Positions 1 to 13,329 of a DNA stretch of 64,000 nucleotides are shown here, in pieces. Source of the stretch: Zeus faber. Lineage: Eukaryota > Chordata > Actinopteri > Zeiformes > Zeidae. Under the pieces are notes generated by a model, which saw nothing but the letters and a program-made list of their open reading frames with translations, ran no database searches and was not told the DNA's origin. Where the stretch lies: contig OY482852.1 of NCBI GenBank assembly GCA_960531495.1, forward strand, positions 34,198,117 through 34,262,116, read 5' to 3'. Position numbers and translations under genes: made by a program. How positions within the stretch are numbered: position 1 is the first letter of the stretch; every line of letters starts with the position of its first letter.

Positions 1-1000
1 CGTTCAATCTTTCTTTCAATCTTTCTTTCAATCTTTCAATCATTCAATCTTTCAATCTTTCAATCTTTCAATCTTTCAATCTTTCTTTCTTTCAATCTTT
101 CTTTCAATCTTTATTTCATTCTTTCCTTCAGTCTTACAATCTTTCTTTCAATCTTTCTTTCATTCTTTCTTTCAATCTTTCTTTCAATCTTTCAATCTTT
201 CTTTCAATATGTCTTTCAATCTTTCTTTCAATATGTCTTTCAATCTTTCTTACTTTCAATCTTTCTTTTTTTAAATCTTTCTTTCAATCTTTCTTTCAAA
301 CTTTCATTCTTTATTTCAATCTTTCAATCTTTCAATCTTTCTTTCATTCTTTATTTCAATCTTTCAATATTTCAATCTTTCTTTCTTTCTTTCTTTCAAT
401 CTTTCTTTCAATCTTTCAATCTTTCTTTCAATATTTCTTTAAATCTTTCTTTCTTTAAATCTTTCTTTCAATCTTTCTTTCAAACTTTCAATCTTTATTT
501 CAATCTTTCTTTCAATATTTCAATCTTTCTTTCATTCTTTCTTTCAATCTTTCAATCTTTCTTTAATTCTTTCTTACAATCTTTCTTACTTTCAATTTTT
601 CTATCTTTCAATATTTCTTCCAATCTTTCAATCTTTCTTTTGTTATTCTTTCAATCTTTCTTTCTTTCAATCTTTCTATCCATCTATCTTTCAATCTTTC
701 TTTCATTCTTTCTTTCAATCTTTCTTTTTTCAAACTTTCTTGCAAACTTTCTTTCAATTGTTAAATCTTTCAATCTTTCTTTCATTCTTTCTTTCAGTCT
801 TTCAATCTTTTTTTCATTCTTTCTTTCAATATTTCAATCTTTCAATCTTTCTTTCATTCTTTCTTTCAATCTTTCAATCTTTCTTTCAATCTTTCTTACT
901 TTCAATTTTTCTATCTTTCAAAATTTCTTCCAATCGTTCAATCTTTCTTTCATTATTTCTTTCAATGTTTCTTTCTTTCAATCTTTCTTTCTATCTTTCT
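1..1000 (+). repeat. Segmental duplicate, copy 1, inside the microsatellite
   Basis: The word order from base 1 onward recurs from about 2867, and rare landmarks at 640-770 (TTTTGTTATTC, then a TTTCAAACTTTCTTGC stretch) recur 2894 bases downstream at 3534-3660. The offset changes slightly between the two ends, so small indels have accumulated. This shows duplication of blocks of about 1 kb within the tetranucleotide tract, beyond replication slippage of single words. Exact limits cannot be fixed by eye. Confidence 0.7.
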
Positions 1001-2866
1001 TTCAATCTTTCTTTCATTCTTTCTTTCAATCTTTCAATCTTTCAATCTTTCAATCTTTCTTTCTTTCAATCTTTCTTTCAATCTTTCTTTCAATCTTTCT
1101 TTCTTTCTTTAAATCTTTCTTTCAATCTTTCTTTCAAACTTTCAATCTTTTTTTCAATCTTTCAATCTTTCTTTCAATCTTTCAATCTTTCTTTCATTCT
1201 TTCTTTCAATATTTCAATCTTTCAATATTTCTTTCATTCTTTCTTGCAATCTTTCTTTCATTCTTTCTTTCAATTTTTCTTACTTTCAATCTTTCTTTCA
1301 ATCTGCCTTTCATTCTTTCTTTCAGTCTTTCAATCTTTCTTTCATTCTTTCTTTCAATCTTTCTTTTGTTATTTCTTTCAATCTTTCTTTCTTTCCATCT
1401 TTCTTTCAATCTTTCTTTTATTCTTTCTTTCAATCTTTCTTTTTTCAAACTTTCTTGCAATCTTTCTTTCAATTGTTTAATCTTTCAATCTTTCTTTCAT
1501 TCTTTCTTTCAATCTTTCTTTCATTCTTTCTTTCAATCTTTCTTACTTTCAAACTTTCTTTCAATCTTTCTTTCATTCTTTCTTTCAATCTTTCTTTCAA
1601 TCTTTCAATCTTTCTTTCAATATTTCTTTCAATCTTTCTTACTTTCAATCTTTCTTTCTTAAAATCTTTCTTTCAATCTTTCTTTCAAACTTTCATTCTT
1701 TATTTCAATCTTTCAATCTTTCAATCTTTCTTTCATTCTTTCTTTCAATCTTTCTTTCAATCTTTCAATCTTTCTTTCAATATTTCTTTCAATCTTTCTT
1801 TCTTTAAATCTTTCTTTCAATCTTTCTTTCAAACTTTCAATCTTTCAATCTTTCAAACTTTCTTTCACTCTTTCTTTCAATCTTTCAATCTTTCTTTCAT
1901 TCTTTCTTTCAATATTTCAATCTTTCAACCTTTCTTTCATTCTTTCTTTCAATCTTTGAATCTTTCTTTAATTTTTTCTTTCAATCTTTCTTACTTTCAA
2001 TTTTTCTATCTTTCAATATTTCTTCCAATCTTTCAATCTTTCTTTTGTTATTCTTTCAATCTTTCTTTCTTTCAATCTTTCTATCCATCTATCTATCAAT
2101 CTTTTTTTCATTCTTTCTTTCAATCTTTCTTTTTTCAATCTTTCTTGCAAACTTTCTTTCAATTGTTTAATCTTTCAATCTTTCTTTCATTCTTTCTTTC
2201 AGTCTTTCAATCTTTTTTTCATTCTTTCTTTCAATATTTCAATCTTTCAATCTTTCTGTCATTCTTTCTGTCAATCTTTCAATCTTTCTTTCATTCTTTC
2301 TTTCAATCTTTCTTTCTTTCCATCTTTCTTTCAATCTTTCTTTCATTCTTTCTTTCAATCTTTCTTTAAATATTTCAATCTTTCAATCTTTCTTTCAATC
2401 TTTCTTTCAATCTTTCAGTCTTTCTTTCATTCTTTCTTTCAATATTTCAATCTTTCAATCTTTCTTTCATTCTTTCTTTCAATCTTTCAATCTTTCTTTC
2501 ATTATTTCTTTCAATCTTTCAATCTTTCAATTTTTCTATCTTTCAATATTTCTTCCAATCGTTCAATCTTTCTTTCATTATTTCTTTCAATTTTTCTTTT
2601 GTTATATCTTTCAATCTTTCTTTCTTTCAATCTTTCTTTCCATCTTTCTTTCAATATTTCTTTCATTCTTTCTTTCAATCTTTCTTTCATTATTTCTTTC
2701 AGTCTTTCAATCTTTCTTTCAAACTTTCAATCTTTCTTTCAATCTTTCAGTCGTTCAATCTTTCTTTCAATCTTTCTTTCAATCTTTCAATCTTCAATCT
2801 TTCAATCTATCTTTCAGTCTTTCAATCTTTCTTTCAAACTTTCAATATTTCTTTCAATCTTTCAGT

Positions 2867-3900
2867 CGTTCAATCTTTCTTTCAATCTTTCTTTCAATCT
2901 TTTAATCATTCAATCTTTCAATCATTCAATCTTTCAATCTTTCTTTCTTTCAATCTTTCTTTCAATCTTTATTTCATTCTTTCCTTCAGTCTTACAATCT
3001 TTCTTTCAATCTTTCTTTCATTCTTTCTTTCAATCTTTCTTTCAATCTTTCAATCTTTCTTTCAATATGTCTTTCAATCTTTCTTTCAATATGTCTTTCA
3101 ATCTTTCTTACTTTCAATCTTTCTTTTTTTAAATCTATCTTTCAATCTTTCTTTCAAACTTTCATTCTTTATTTCAATCTTTCAATCTTTCAATCTTTCA
3201 TTCTTTATTTCAATCTTTCAATCTTTCAATCTTTCTTTCATTCTTTATTTCAATCTTTCAATCTTTCAATCTTTCTTTCATTCTTTCTTTCAATCTTTCT
3301 TTCAATCTTTCAATCTTTCTTTCAATATTTCTTTCAATCTTTCTTTCTTTAAATCTTTCTTTCAATCTTTCTTTCAAACTTTCAATCTTTATTTCAATCT
3401 TTCTTTCAATATTTCAATCTTTCTTTCATTCTTTCTTTCAATCTTTCAATCTTTCTTTAATTCTTTCTTACAATCTTTCTTACTTTCAATTTTTCTATCT
3501 TTCAATATTTCTTCCAATCTTTCAATCTTTCTTTTGTTATTCTTTCAATCTTTCTTTCTTTCAATCTTTCTATCCATCTATCTTTCAATCTTTCTTTCAT
3601 TCTTTCTTTCAATCTTTCTTTTTTCAAACTTTCTTGCAAACTTTCTTTCAATTGTTAAATCTTTCAATCTTTCTTTCATTCTTTCTTTCAGTCTTTCAAT
3701 CTTTTTTTCATTCTTTCTTTCAATATTTCAATCTTTCAATCTTTCTTTCATTCTTTCTTTCAATCTTTCAATCTTTCTTTCATTCTTTCTTTCAATCTTT
3801 CTTACTTTCAATTTTTCTATCTTTCAAAATTTCTTCCAATCGTTCAATCTTTCTTTCATTATTTCTTTCAATCTTTCTTTCTTTCAATCTTTCTTTCCAT
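2867..3900 (+). repeat. Segmental duplicate, copy 2, inside the microsatellite
   Basis: Partner of the block at 1-1000 at an offset of about 2.87-2.89 kb. A third partial match begins near 7617, where the same CGTTCAATC-led word order and the ATTCAATC doublets return. The shared rare words make chance recurrence of slippage products unlikely. Confidence 0.65.
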
Positions 3901-6900
3901 CTTTCTTTCAATCTTTCTTTCATTCTTTCTTTCAATCTTTCAATCTTTCAATCTTTCAATCTTTCTTTCATTCTTTCTTTCAATCTTTCAATCTTTCTTT
4001 CAATATTTCTTTCAATCTTTCTTTCTTTCAATCTTTCTTTCCATCTTCCTTTCCATCTTTCTTTCATTCTTTCCTTCAGTCTTTAAATCTTTCTTTCAAT
4101 CTTTCTTTCAAACTTTCAATCTTTATTTCAATCTTTCAATCTTTCAATCTTTCTTTCATTCTTTCTTTCAATATTTCAATCTTTCAATCTTTCTTTCATT
4201 CTTTCTTTCAATCTTTCAATCTTTCTTTCAATCTTTCTTTAATTCTTTCATTCTTTCTTTCAAACTTTCAATCTTTCTTTCATTCTTACTTTCAGTCTTT
4301 CAATTTTTTCTTTAAATCTTTCTTTCAATCTTTCTTTCAATCTTTCAATCTTTCAATCTTTCAATTTTTCTTTTATTCTTTCTTTCAATCTTTATTACTT
4401 TCAATCTTTCTTTCAATCTTTCTTACTTTCAAATTCTCTTTCTTTCAATATTTCTTTCAATCTTTCAATCTTTCTTTCAATCTTTCAATCTTTCTTTCAA
4501 TCTTTCCTTCTTTCTTTCAATCTTTCAATCTTTCAATCTTTCTTTCATTCTTTCTTTCATTCTTTCTTTCAGTCTTTCAACCTTTCCTAAAATCTTTCTT
4601 TCAATATTTCATTCTTACTTCAAATCTTTCTTTCTTTCTTTTTTCAATCTTTCTTTCATTCTTTCTATAAATCTTTCTTTCTTTCAATCTTTCAATCTTT
4701 CTTAAAATCTTTTATTCATTCTTTCTTTCAGTCTTTCAATCTTTCTTTAAATCCTTCTTTCAATCTTTCTTTCAATCTTTCAATCTTTCTTTCAATCTTT
4801 CTTTCTTTTTTCAATCTTTCTTTCATTCTTTCTATAAATCTTTCTTTCTTTCAATCTTTATTTCAATCTTTCAATCTTTCAGTCTTTCTTTAATTCTTTT
4901 ATTCATTCTTTCTTTCAGTCTTTCAATCTTTCTTTAAATCTTTCTTTCAATCTATCAATCTTTCAATTTTTCTTTCATTCTTTCTTTCAATCTTTATTAC
5001 TTTCAATCTTTCTTTCAATCTTTCTTACTTTCATTCTCTCTTTCTTTCAATATTTCTTTCAATCTTTCAATCTTTCTTTCATTCTTTCATTCTTTCTTTC
5101 AATCGTTCTTTCATTCTTTCTTTCAATCTTTCATTCTTTCTTTCAGTCTTTCAACCTTTCTTAAAATCTTTCTTTCAATCTTTCTTTCATTCTTTCATTC
5201 TTTCTTTCAATCGTTCTTTCATTCTTTCTTTCAATCTTTCATTCTTTCTTTCAGTCTTTCAACCTTTCTTAAAATCTTTCTTTCAATCTTTCTTTCAAGC
5301 TTTCAATCTTTCTTTCAATCTTTCTTTCAATCATTCAATCTTTCAATCTTTCTTTTAGTCTTTCTTTCAATCTTTCAATTTTTCAATCTTTCTTTCATTC
5401 TTTCTTTTAATCTTTCAATCTTTCTTTCATTGTTTCTTTCAATCTTTCTGTCTTTCAATATTTCTTTCAATCTTTCAATCTTTCTTTCTTTTTTCAATCT
5501 TTCTTTCAATCTTTCTTTTATTCTATCTTTAAATCTTTCTTTTTTTTCGATCTTTCTTTCAATCTTTCTTTTTTTCAATCTTTTTTTCAATCTTTCTTTC
5601 ATTCTTTCTTTCAATCTTTCAATCTTTCTTTCAATATTTCTTTCAATCTTTCTTTCTTTCAATCTTTCTTTCAATCTTTCTTTCAATCTTTCATTCTTTT
5701 TTCAATCGTTCTTTCATTCTTTTTATAAATCTTTCTTTCTTTCAATCTTTCTTTTTTTCAATCTTTCTTTCATTCTTTTCTTTCAATCTTTCTTTCATTC
5801 TTTCCTTCAATCTTTCAATCTTTCTTTCAATCTTTCTTTCAATATTTCTTTCAATCTTTTTTACTTTCAATCTTTCTTTCTATAAATCTTTCTCTCAATC
5901 TTTCTTTCAAACTTTCATTATTTATTTCAATATTTCAATCGTTCAATCTTTCTTTCATTCTTTCTTTCAATCTTTCTTTCAATCTTTCAATCTTTCTTTC
6001 AATATTTCTTTCAATCTTTCTTTCTTTAAATCTTTCTTTCAATCTTTCTTTCAAACTTTCAATCTTTATTTCAATCTTTCAATCTTTCAATCTTTCTTTC
6101 ATTCTTTCTTTCAATATTTCAATTTTTCAATCTTTCTTTCATTCTTTCTTTTAATCTTTCAATCTTTCTTTCATTGTTTCTTTCAATCTTTCTGTCTTTC
6201 AATATTTCATTCAATCTTACTTTCATTCCTTCTTTCAATCTTTCTTTCAAATTTTCTTTCAATCTTTCTTTTTTCAATATTTCTTTCATTCTTTCTTTCA
6301 TTCTTTCTTTCAGTCTTTCAAAATTTGTTTCAAACTTTCAATCTTTCTTTAAATCTTTCAGTCGTTCAATCTTTCTTTCAATATTTCTTTGAATCTTTCA
6401 ATCTTTATTTCAATCTTTTAATCTTTCAATCTTTCTTTCAATCTTTCTTTCAATCTTTCAATCTTTCTTTCATTCTTTCTTTCAATATTTCAATCTTTCA
6501 ACCTTTCTTTCATTCTTTCTTTCAATCTTTGAATCTTTCTTTAATTTTTTCTTTCAATCTTTCTTACTTTCAATTTTTCTATCTTTCAATATTTCTTCCA
6601 ATCTTTCAATCTTTCTTTTGTTATTCTTTCAATCTTTCTTTCTTTCAATCTTTCTATCCATCTATCTATCAATCTTTTTTTCATTCTTTCTTTCAATCTT
6701 TCTTTTTTCAATCTTTCTTACAAACTTTCTTTCAATTGTTTAATCTTTCAATCTTTCTTTCATTCTTTCTTTCAGTCTTTCAATCTTTTTTTCATTCTTT
6801 CTTTCGATATTTCAATCTTTCATTTTTTCTGTCATTCTTTCTGTCAATCTTTCAATCTTTCTTTCATTCTTTCTTTCAATCTTTCTTACTTTCAATTTTT

Positions 6901-9900
6901 CTATCTTTCAATATTTCTTCCAATCGTTCAATCTTTCTTTTATTATTTCTTTCAATCTTTCTTTCCATCTTTCTTTCAATCTTTCTTTCATTCTTTCTTT
7001 CAATCTTTCTTTTTTCAATATTTCTTTCAATCTGTCAATTTTTCTTTCATTCTTTCATTCTTTCTTTCAATTGTTCTTTCATTCTTTCTTTCAATCTTTC
7101 TTTAAATATTTCAATCTTTCAATCTTTCTTTCAATCTTTCTTTCAATCTTTCAGTCTTTCTTTCATTCTTTCTTTCAATATTTCAATCTTTCAATCTTTC
7201 TTTCATTCTTTCTTTCAATCTTTCAATCTTTCTTTCATTATTTCTTTCAATCTTTCTTTTGTTATATCTTTCAATCTTTCTTTCTTTCAATCTTTCTTTC
7301 CATCTTTCTTTCAATCTTTCTTTCATTATTTCTTTCAATCTTTCTTTTGTTATATCTTTCAATCTTTCTTTCTTTCAATCTTTCTTTCCATCTTTCTTTC
7401 AATCTTTCTTTCATTCTTTCTTTCAATCTTTCTTTCATTATTTCTTTCAGTCTTTCAATCTTTCTTTCAAACTTTCAATCTTTCTTTCAATCTTTCAGTC
7501 GTTCAATCTTTCTTTCAATCTTTCTTTCAATCTTTCAATCTTCAATCTTTCAATCTATCTTTCAGTCTTTCAATCTTTCTTTCAAACTTTCAAAATTTCT
7601 TTCAATCTTTCAGTCGTTCAATCTTTCTTTCAATCTTTCTTTCAATCTTTCAATCATTCAATCTTTCAATCATTCAATCTTTCAATCTTTCTTTCTTTCA
7701 ATCTTTCTTTCAATCTTTGTTTCATTCTTTCATTCAGTCTTTCAATCTTTCTTTCAATCTTTCTTTCATTCTTTCTTTCAATCTTTCTTTCAATCTTTCA
7801 ATATTTCTTTCAATATGTCTTTCAATCTTTCTTACTTTCAATCTTTCTTTTTTTAAATCTTTCTTTCAATCTTTCTTTCAAACTTTCATTCTTTATTTCA
7901 ATCTTTCAATCTTTCAATCTTTCTTTCATTCTTTCTTTCAGTCTTTCTTTCAATCATTCAATCTTTCAATCTTTCCTTCAATCTTTCTTTCATTCTTTCT
8001 TTCAATCTTTCTTTCAATCTTTCAATCTTTCTTTCAATATTTCTTTCAATCTTTCTTTCTTTAAATCTTTCTTTCAATCTTTCTTTCAAACTTTCAATCT
8101 TTAATTCAATCTTTCTTTCAATATTTCAATCTTTCTTTCAATATTTCAATCTTTCTTTCATTCTTTCTTTCAATCTTTCAATCTTTCTTTAATTCTTTCT
8201 TTCAATCTTTCTTACTTTCAATTTTTCTATCTTTCAATATTTCTTCCAATCTTTCAATCTTTCTTTTGTTATTCTTTCAATCTTTCTTTCTTTCAATCTT
8301 TCTATCCATCTATCTTTCAATCTTTCTTTCATTCTTTCTTTCAATCTTTCTTTTTTCAAACTTTCTTGCAAACTTTCTTTCAATTGTTTAATCTTTCAAT
8401 CTTTCTTTCATTCTTTCTTTCAGTCTTTCAATCTTTCTTTCATTCTTTCTTTCAATCTTTCAATCTTTCTTTCATTCTTTCTTTCAATCTTTCTTACTTT
8501 CAATTTTTCTATCTTTCAAAATTTCTTCCAAACTTTCAATTTTTCTTTCATTGTTTCTTTCAATCTTTCTTTCTTTCAATCTTTCTTTCCATCTTTCTTT
8601 CAATCTTTCTTACTTTCAATTTTTCTATCTTTCAAAATTTCTTCCAATCTTTCAATCTTTCTTTCATTATTTCTTTCAATCTTTCAATCTTTCAATCTTT
8701 CTTTCATTCTTTCTTTAATCTTTCAATCTTTCTTTCAATAGTTCTTTCAATCTTTCTTTCTTTCAATCTTTCTTTCCATCTTTCTTTCCATCTTTCTTTC
8801 ATTCTTTCCTTCAGTCTTTCAATCTTTCTTTCAATCTTTCTTTTTTTCAATCTTTTTTTAAATCTTTCTTTCATTCTTTCTTTCAATCATTCAATCTTTC
8901 TTTCAATCTATCTTTCTTTTTTCAATCTTTATTTCATTCTTTCTATAAATCTTTCTTTCTTTCAATCTTTCTTTCAGTCTTTCAATCTTTCTTTAAATCT
9001 ATCTTTCAATATTTCTTCCAATCGTTCAATCTTTCTTTCATTATTTCTTTCAATCTTTCTTTCCATCTTTCTTTCAATCTTTCTTTCATTCTTTCTTTCA
9101 ATGTTTCTTTTTTCAATATTTCTTTCAATCAGTCAATTTTTCTTTCATTCTTTCTTTCAATCGTTCTTTCATTCTTTCTTTCAATCTTTCAATCTTTCTT
9201 TAAATATTTCAATCATTTAATCTTTCTTTCAATCTTTCTTTCAATCGTTCAATCTTTCTTTCATTCTTTCTTTAAATATTTCAATCTTTCAATCTTTCTT
9301 TCATTCTTTCTTTCAATCTTTCAATCTTTCTTTCATTCTTTCTTTCAATCTTTCTTACTTTCAATTTTTCTCTTTCAATATTTCTTCCAATCGTTCAATC
9401 TTTCTTTCATTATTTCTTTCAATCTTTCTGTTATCTCTTTCAATCTTTCTTTCTTTCAATCTTTCTTTCCATCTTTCTTTCAATCTTTCTTTCATTCATT
9501 CTTTCAATCTTTCTTTTTTCAATCTTTCTTGCAATCTTTCTTTCAATTGTTTATCTTTCAATCTTTCTTTCATTCATTCTTTCATTCTTTCTTTCAATCT
9601 TTCTTTCAATCGTTCTTTCTTTCTTTTAGTCTTTCTTTCAATCTTTCAATTTTTCAATCTTTCTTTCATTCTTTCTTTTAATCTTTCAATCTTTCTTTCA
9701 TTGTTTCTTTCAATCTTTCTTTCATTCTTTCTTTCAATCTTTCTTTCAATCGTTCTTTCTTTCTTTTAGTCTTTCTTTCAATCTTTCAATTTTTCAATCT
9801 TTCTTTCATTCTTTCTTTTAATCTTTCAATCTTTCTTTCATTCTTTCCTTCAGTCTTTCATTCTTTCTTTCAATCTTTCTTTTTTCAATCTTTCTTGCAA

Positions 9901-11537
9901 TCGCTCTTTCAATTGTTTAATCTTTTAATCTTTCTTTCATTCTTTCTTTCAGTCTTTCAATCTTTTTTTCAATCTTTCTTTCATTCTTTCTTTCAATCTT
10001 TCTGTCCGTCATTCTTTCTTTCAGTCTTTCTTTCATTCTTTATTTCAATCTTTGTTTCATTCTTTCTTTCAATCTTTCATTCAATCTTTCTTTCAATATT
10101 TCTTTCAATCTTTCTTTCAATCTTTCTTTCAATCGTTCTTTCATTCTTTATTTTAATCTTTCAATCTTTCTTTAATTGTTTCTTTCAATCTTTCTGTCTT
10201 TCAATATTTCTTTCAATCTTTCAATCTTTCTTTTTTTTTCAATCTTTCTTTCAATCTTTCTTTTATTCTATCTTTAAATCTTTCTGTTTTTTCAATCTTT
10301 CTTGCAATCTTTCTTTCAGTCTTTCAATCTGTCTTTCAAACTTTCAATCTTTCTTTCAATCTTTCAATCTTTCAATCTTTCTTTCATTTTTTCTTTCAAT
10401 CTTTCAGTCTTTCTTTCATTCTTTCTTTCAATCTTTCAATCTTTCAATCTTTCAATCTTTCTTTCATTCTTTCTTTCAATCTTTCAATCTTTCTTTCAAT
10501 ATTTCTTTCAATCTTTCTTTCTGTCAATCTTTCTTTCCATCTTTCTTTCCATCTTTCTTTCATTCTTTCCTTCAGTCTTTCAATCTTTCTTTCAATCTTT
10601 CTTTCAATTTTTCTTTCAATCTTTCATTCATTCCTTCTTTCAATCTTTCAATCTTTCTTTCAATATTTCTTTCAATCTTTTTTACTTTCAATCTTTCTTT
10701 CTTTAAATCTTTCTTTAAATCTTTCTTTCAAACTTTCATTCTTTATTTCAATATTTCAATCGTTCAATCTTTCTTTCAATCTTTCAATCCTTCTTTCAAT
10801 GTTTCTTTCAATCTTTCTTTCTTTAAATCTTTCTTTCAATCTTTCTTTCAAACTTTCAATCTTTATTTCAATCTTTCAATCTTTCAATCTTTCTTTCATT
10901 CTTTCTTTCAATATTTCAATCTTTCAATCTTTCTTTCATTCTTTCTTTTAATCTTTCAATCTTTCTTTAATTCTTTCTTTCAATCTTTCTTTCTTTCAAT
11001 TTTTCTATCTTTCAATATTTCTTCCAATCTTTCAATCTTTCTTTTGTTATTCTTTCAATCTTTCTTTCTTTCAATCTTTCTTTCCATCTATCTTTCAATC
11101 TTTCTTTCATTCTTTCTTTCAATCTTTCTTTTTTCAATCTTTCTTGCAAACTTTCTTTCAATTGTTTAATCTTTCAATCTTTCATTCATTCTTTCTTTCA
11201 GTCTTTCAATCTTTTTTTCAATCTTTCTTTCAATCTTTCAATCTTTCTTTCTATCTTTCTTTCAATCTTTCTTTCATTCTTTATTTCAATCTTTGTTTCA
11301 TTCTTTCTTTCAATCTTTCTTTCTTTCAATCTTTCTTTCAATCTTTCTTTCAATCTTTCTTTCAATCTATCTTTCAATCTTTCTTTCATTCTTTCTTTTA
11401 ATCTTTCAATCTTTCTTTCATTGTTTCTTTCAATCTTTGTCTTTCAATATTTCTTTCAATCTTTCAATCTTTCTTTCTTTTTTCAATCTTTCTTTCAATA
11501 TTTCTTTTATTCTATCTATAAATCTTTCTTATTTTTG

Positions 11538-11683
11538 TAACATGTATTTGTCGAGTTATGATCATTTTCATCTTTATGTGTACATGTGGGAAAAAACGCA
11601 TTTTCAGCCGATTTAAACGTCGAAAAGGGGAATTGGTTAAACGCTTCAGTCATTACTCTGTGTGACAGTGTCAGACAGTTTAA
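11538..11683 (-). repeat. Inverted type A satellite monomer at array edge
   Basis: This 146-base stretch is the reverse complement of the type A monomer segment at 11746-11891. I count two mismatches over 146 positions. It is the only satellite copy I found in this orientation; every later monomer runs the other way. With the forward arm and a 62-base spacer it forms a large foldback at the junction between the microsatellite and the satellite array. Confidence 0.93.
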
Positions 11684-11689
11684 CATGGG

Positions 11690-12530
11690 CCTAAAACTGT
11701 TTTACAAACAACGCTTTAGCAGCATATACTAGTTCACCATTGTATTTAAACTGTCTGACACTGTCACACAGAGTAATGACTGAAGCGTTTAAGCAATTCC
11801 CCTTTTCGACGTTTAAATCGGCTGAAAATGCGTTTTTTCCCACATGTACACATAATGATGAAAATGATCATAACTCGACAAATACATGTTAGATGGGCCT
11901 AAAACTGGTTGACAAAAAACACTTTAGCAGCATATACTAGTTCACCATTGTAATTAAACTGTCTGACACTGTCACACAGAGTAATGACTGAAGCGTTTAA
12001 CCAATTCCCCTTTTCGACGTTTAAATCGGCTGAAAATGCGTTTTTTCCCACATCTGCACACAATAATGAAAATAATCATAACTCGACAAATACATTTTAC
12101 ATGGGCCTAAAACTGTTTGACAAAAAACACTTTAGCAGCATATACTAGTTCACCATTGTATTTAAACTGTCTGACACTGTCACACAGAGTAACGACTGAA
12201 GCGTTTAACCAATTCCCCTTTTTGACGTTTAAATCGGCTGGAAATGCGTTTTTTCCCCAGATGTGCACACAATGATGAAAATGATCATAACTCCACAAAT
12301 ACATGTTAGATGGGCCTAGAACTCTGTGAGAAACACATAAGAAGGACATAATAGTTCATCATATTAATTCAATTTCTATGCTTTACTGCAGCATTCTGAA
12401 TCATTCACCTCTGAAGAGACAATGGTTCGGTGTTTCTCTAATTCAGCTAGACAGCAAACCGTCAAAAGTTCTGAAAATGATCATAACTCCACAAATACAT
12501 GTTAGATGGGCATAGAAATCTGAGAGAAAC
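11690..12530 (+). repeat. Four-monomer block duplicated at +4469
   Basis: This block and 16159-16999 share private variants: a TGTAATTAAACTG variant in one A unit, ACATCTGCACACAATAATG in the same unit, and a CTGGAAATGCG variant in the next. All sit at an offset of 4469, which shows block duplication within array 1. Confidence 0.85.
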
Positions 12531-12925
12531 ACTTAGGAAGCACATATTAGTTCATCATATTAATTAAATTTCTATGCTGTACAGCAGCATTCTGAATCAT
12601 TCACCTCTGAAGAGACAATGGTTCGGTGTTTCTCTAATTCAGCTAGACAGCAAACCGTCCAATGTTATGAAAATGCTCATACCTCGACAAATACATGTTG
12701 TATGGGCCTAAAACTGTTTGACAAACAACGCTTTAGCAGCATATACTAGTTCACCATTGTATTTAAAATGTCTGACACTGTCACACAGAGTAATGACTGA
12801 AGCGTTTAAGCAATTCCCCTTTTCGACGTTTAAATCGGCTGAAAATGCGTTTTTTCCCACATGTGCACACAATGATGAAAATAATCATAACTCGACAAAT
12901 ACATTTTACATGGGCCTAAAACTGT

Positions 12926-13133
12926 TTGACAAAAAACACTTTAGCAGCATATACTAGTTCACCATTGTATTTAAACTGTCTGACACTGTCACACAGAGTA
13001 ATGACTGAAGCGTTTAACCAATTCCCCTTTTCGACGTTTAAATCGGCTGAAAATGCGTTTTTTCCCACATGTGCACACAATGATGAAAATGATCATAACT
13101 CCACAAATACATGTTAGATGGGCCTAGAAATCT
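12926..13133 (+). repeat. Representative type A monomer (208 bp)
   Basis: A clean type A unit given as a reference. It starts in the TTTGACAAA segment of one unit and ends just before the equivalent segment of the next. The first half aligns with type B (GACAAACAACACTTTAGCAG against GAGAAACACTTAGGAAGCA), so A and B descend from one ancestral unit of about 200 bases. Confidence 0.9.
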
Positions 13134-13329
13134 GTGAGAAACACTTAAGAAGCACATAATAGTTCATCATATTAATTAAATTTCTATGCTGTACTGCAGC
13201 ATTCTGAATCATTCACCTCTGAAGAGACAATGGTTCGGTGTTTCTCTAATTCAGCTAGACAGCAAACCGTCCAATGTTCTGAAAATGCTCATACCTCGAC
13301 AAATACATGTTGTATGGGCCTAAAACTGT
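13134..13329 (+). repeat. Representative type B monomer (196 bp)
   Basis: Reference type B unit, directly after the reference A unit. It contains the ATTAATTAAATTTC segment and the PstI-like CTGCAG within GTACTGCAGCATTCTG. Its second half keeps recognisable similarity to A around TTCGGTGTTTCTCTAATTCAG against TTCGACGTTTAAATCGGCTG, supporting common origin followed by strong divergence. Confidence 0.88.

Larger units (their letters stand above)
1..11537. repeat. Compound TTTC/AATC microsatellite, 11.5 kb
   Basis: The whole stretch is written with tetranucleotide words TTTC, AATC and ATTC, with rarer AGTC, CGTT, AAAC and ACTT variants, always in the same orientation so that the plus strand is nearly free of G. 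No unique sequence interrupts it. It is not a simple uniform repeat: word order is reused over hundreds to thousands of bases, showing segmental duplications on top of slippage. Long open frames (up to about 580 codons, Phe/Leu/Ser/Ile/Asn-rich on plus, Lys/Glu/Arg-rich on minus) arise because these words rarely form stop codons; I do not call them genes. It begins before the window and ends sharply at an inverted satellite monomer. Confidence 0.97.

Noticed and set aside
1206-11389. Minus-strand frames of Lys/Glu/Arg repeats (KERLKER type)
   Set aside because: Complement of the same microsatellite. Coiled-coil look is compositional.
640-11401. Very long plus-strand open frames rich in Phe, Leu, Ser, Ile and Asn
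   Set aside because: They follow directly from TTTC, AATC and ATTC words, which rarely make stops. Several overlap in different frames, and none has a domain or a start context.
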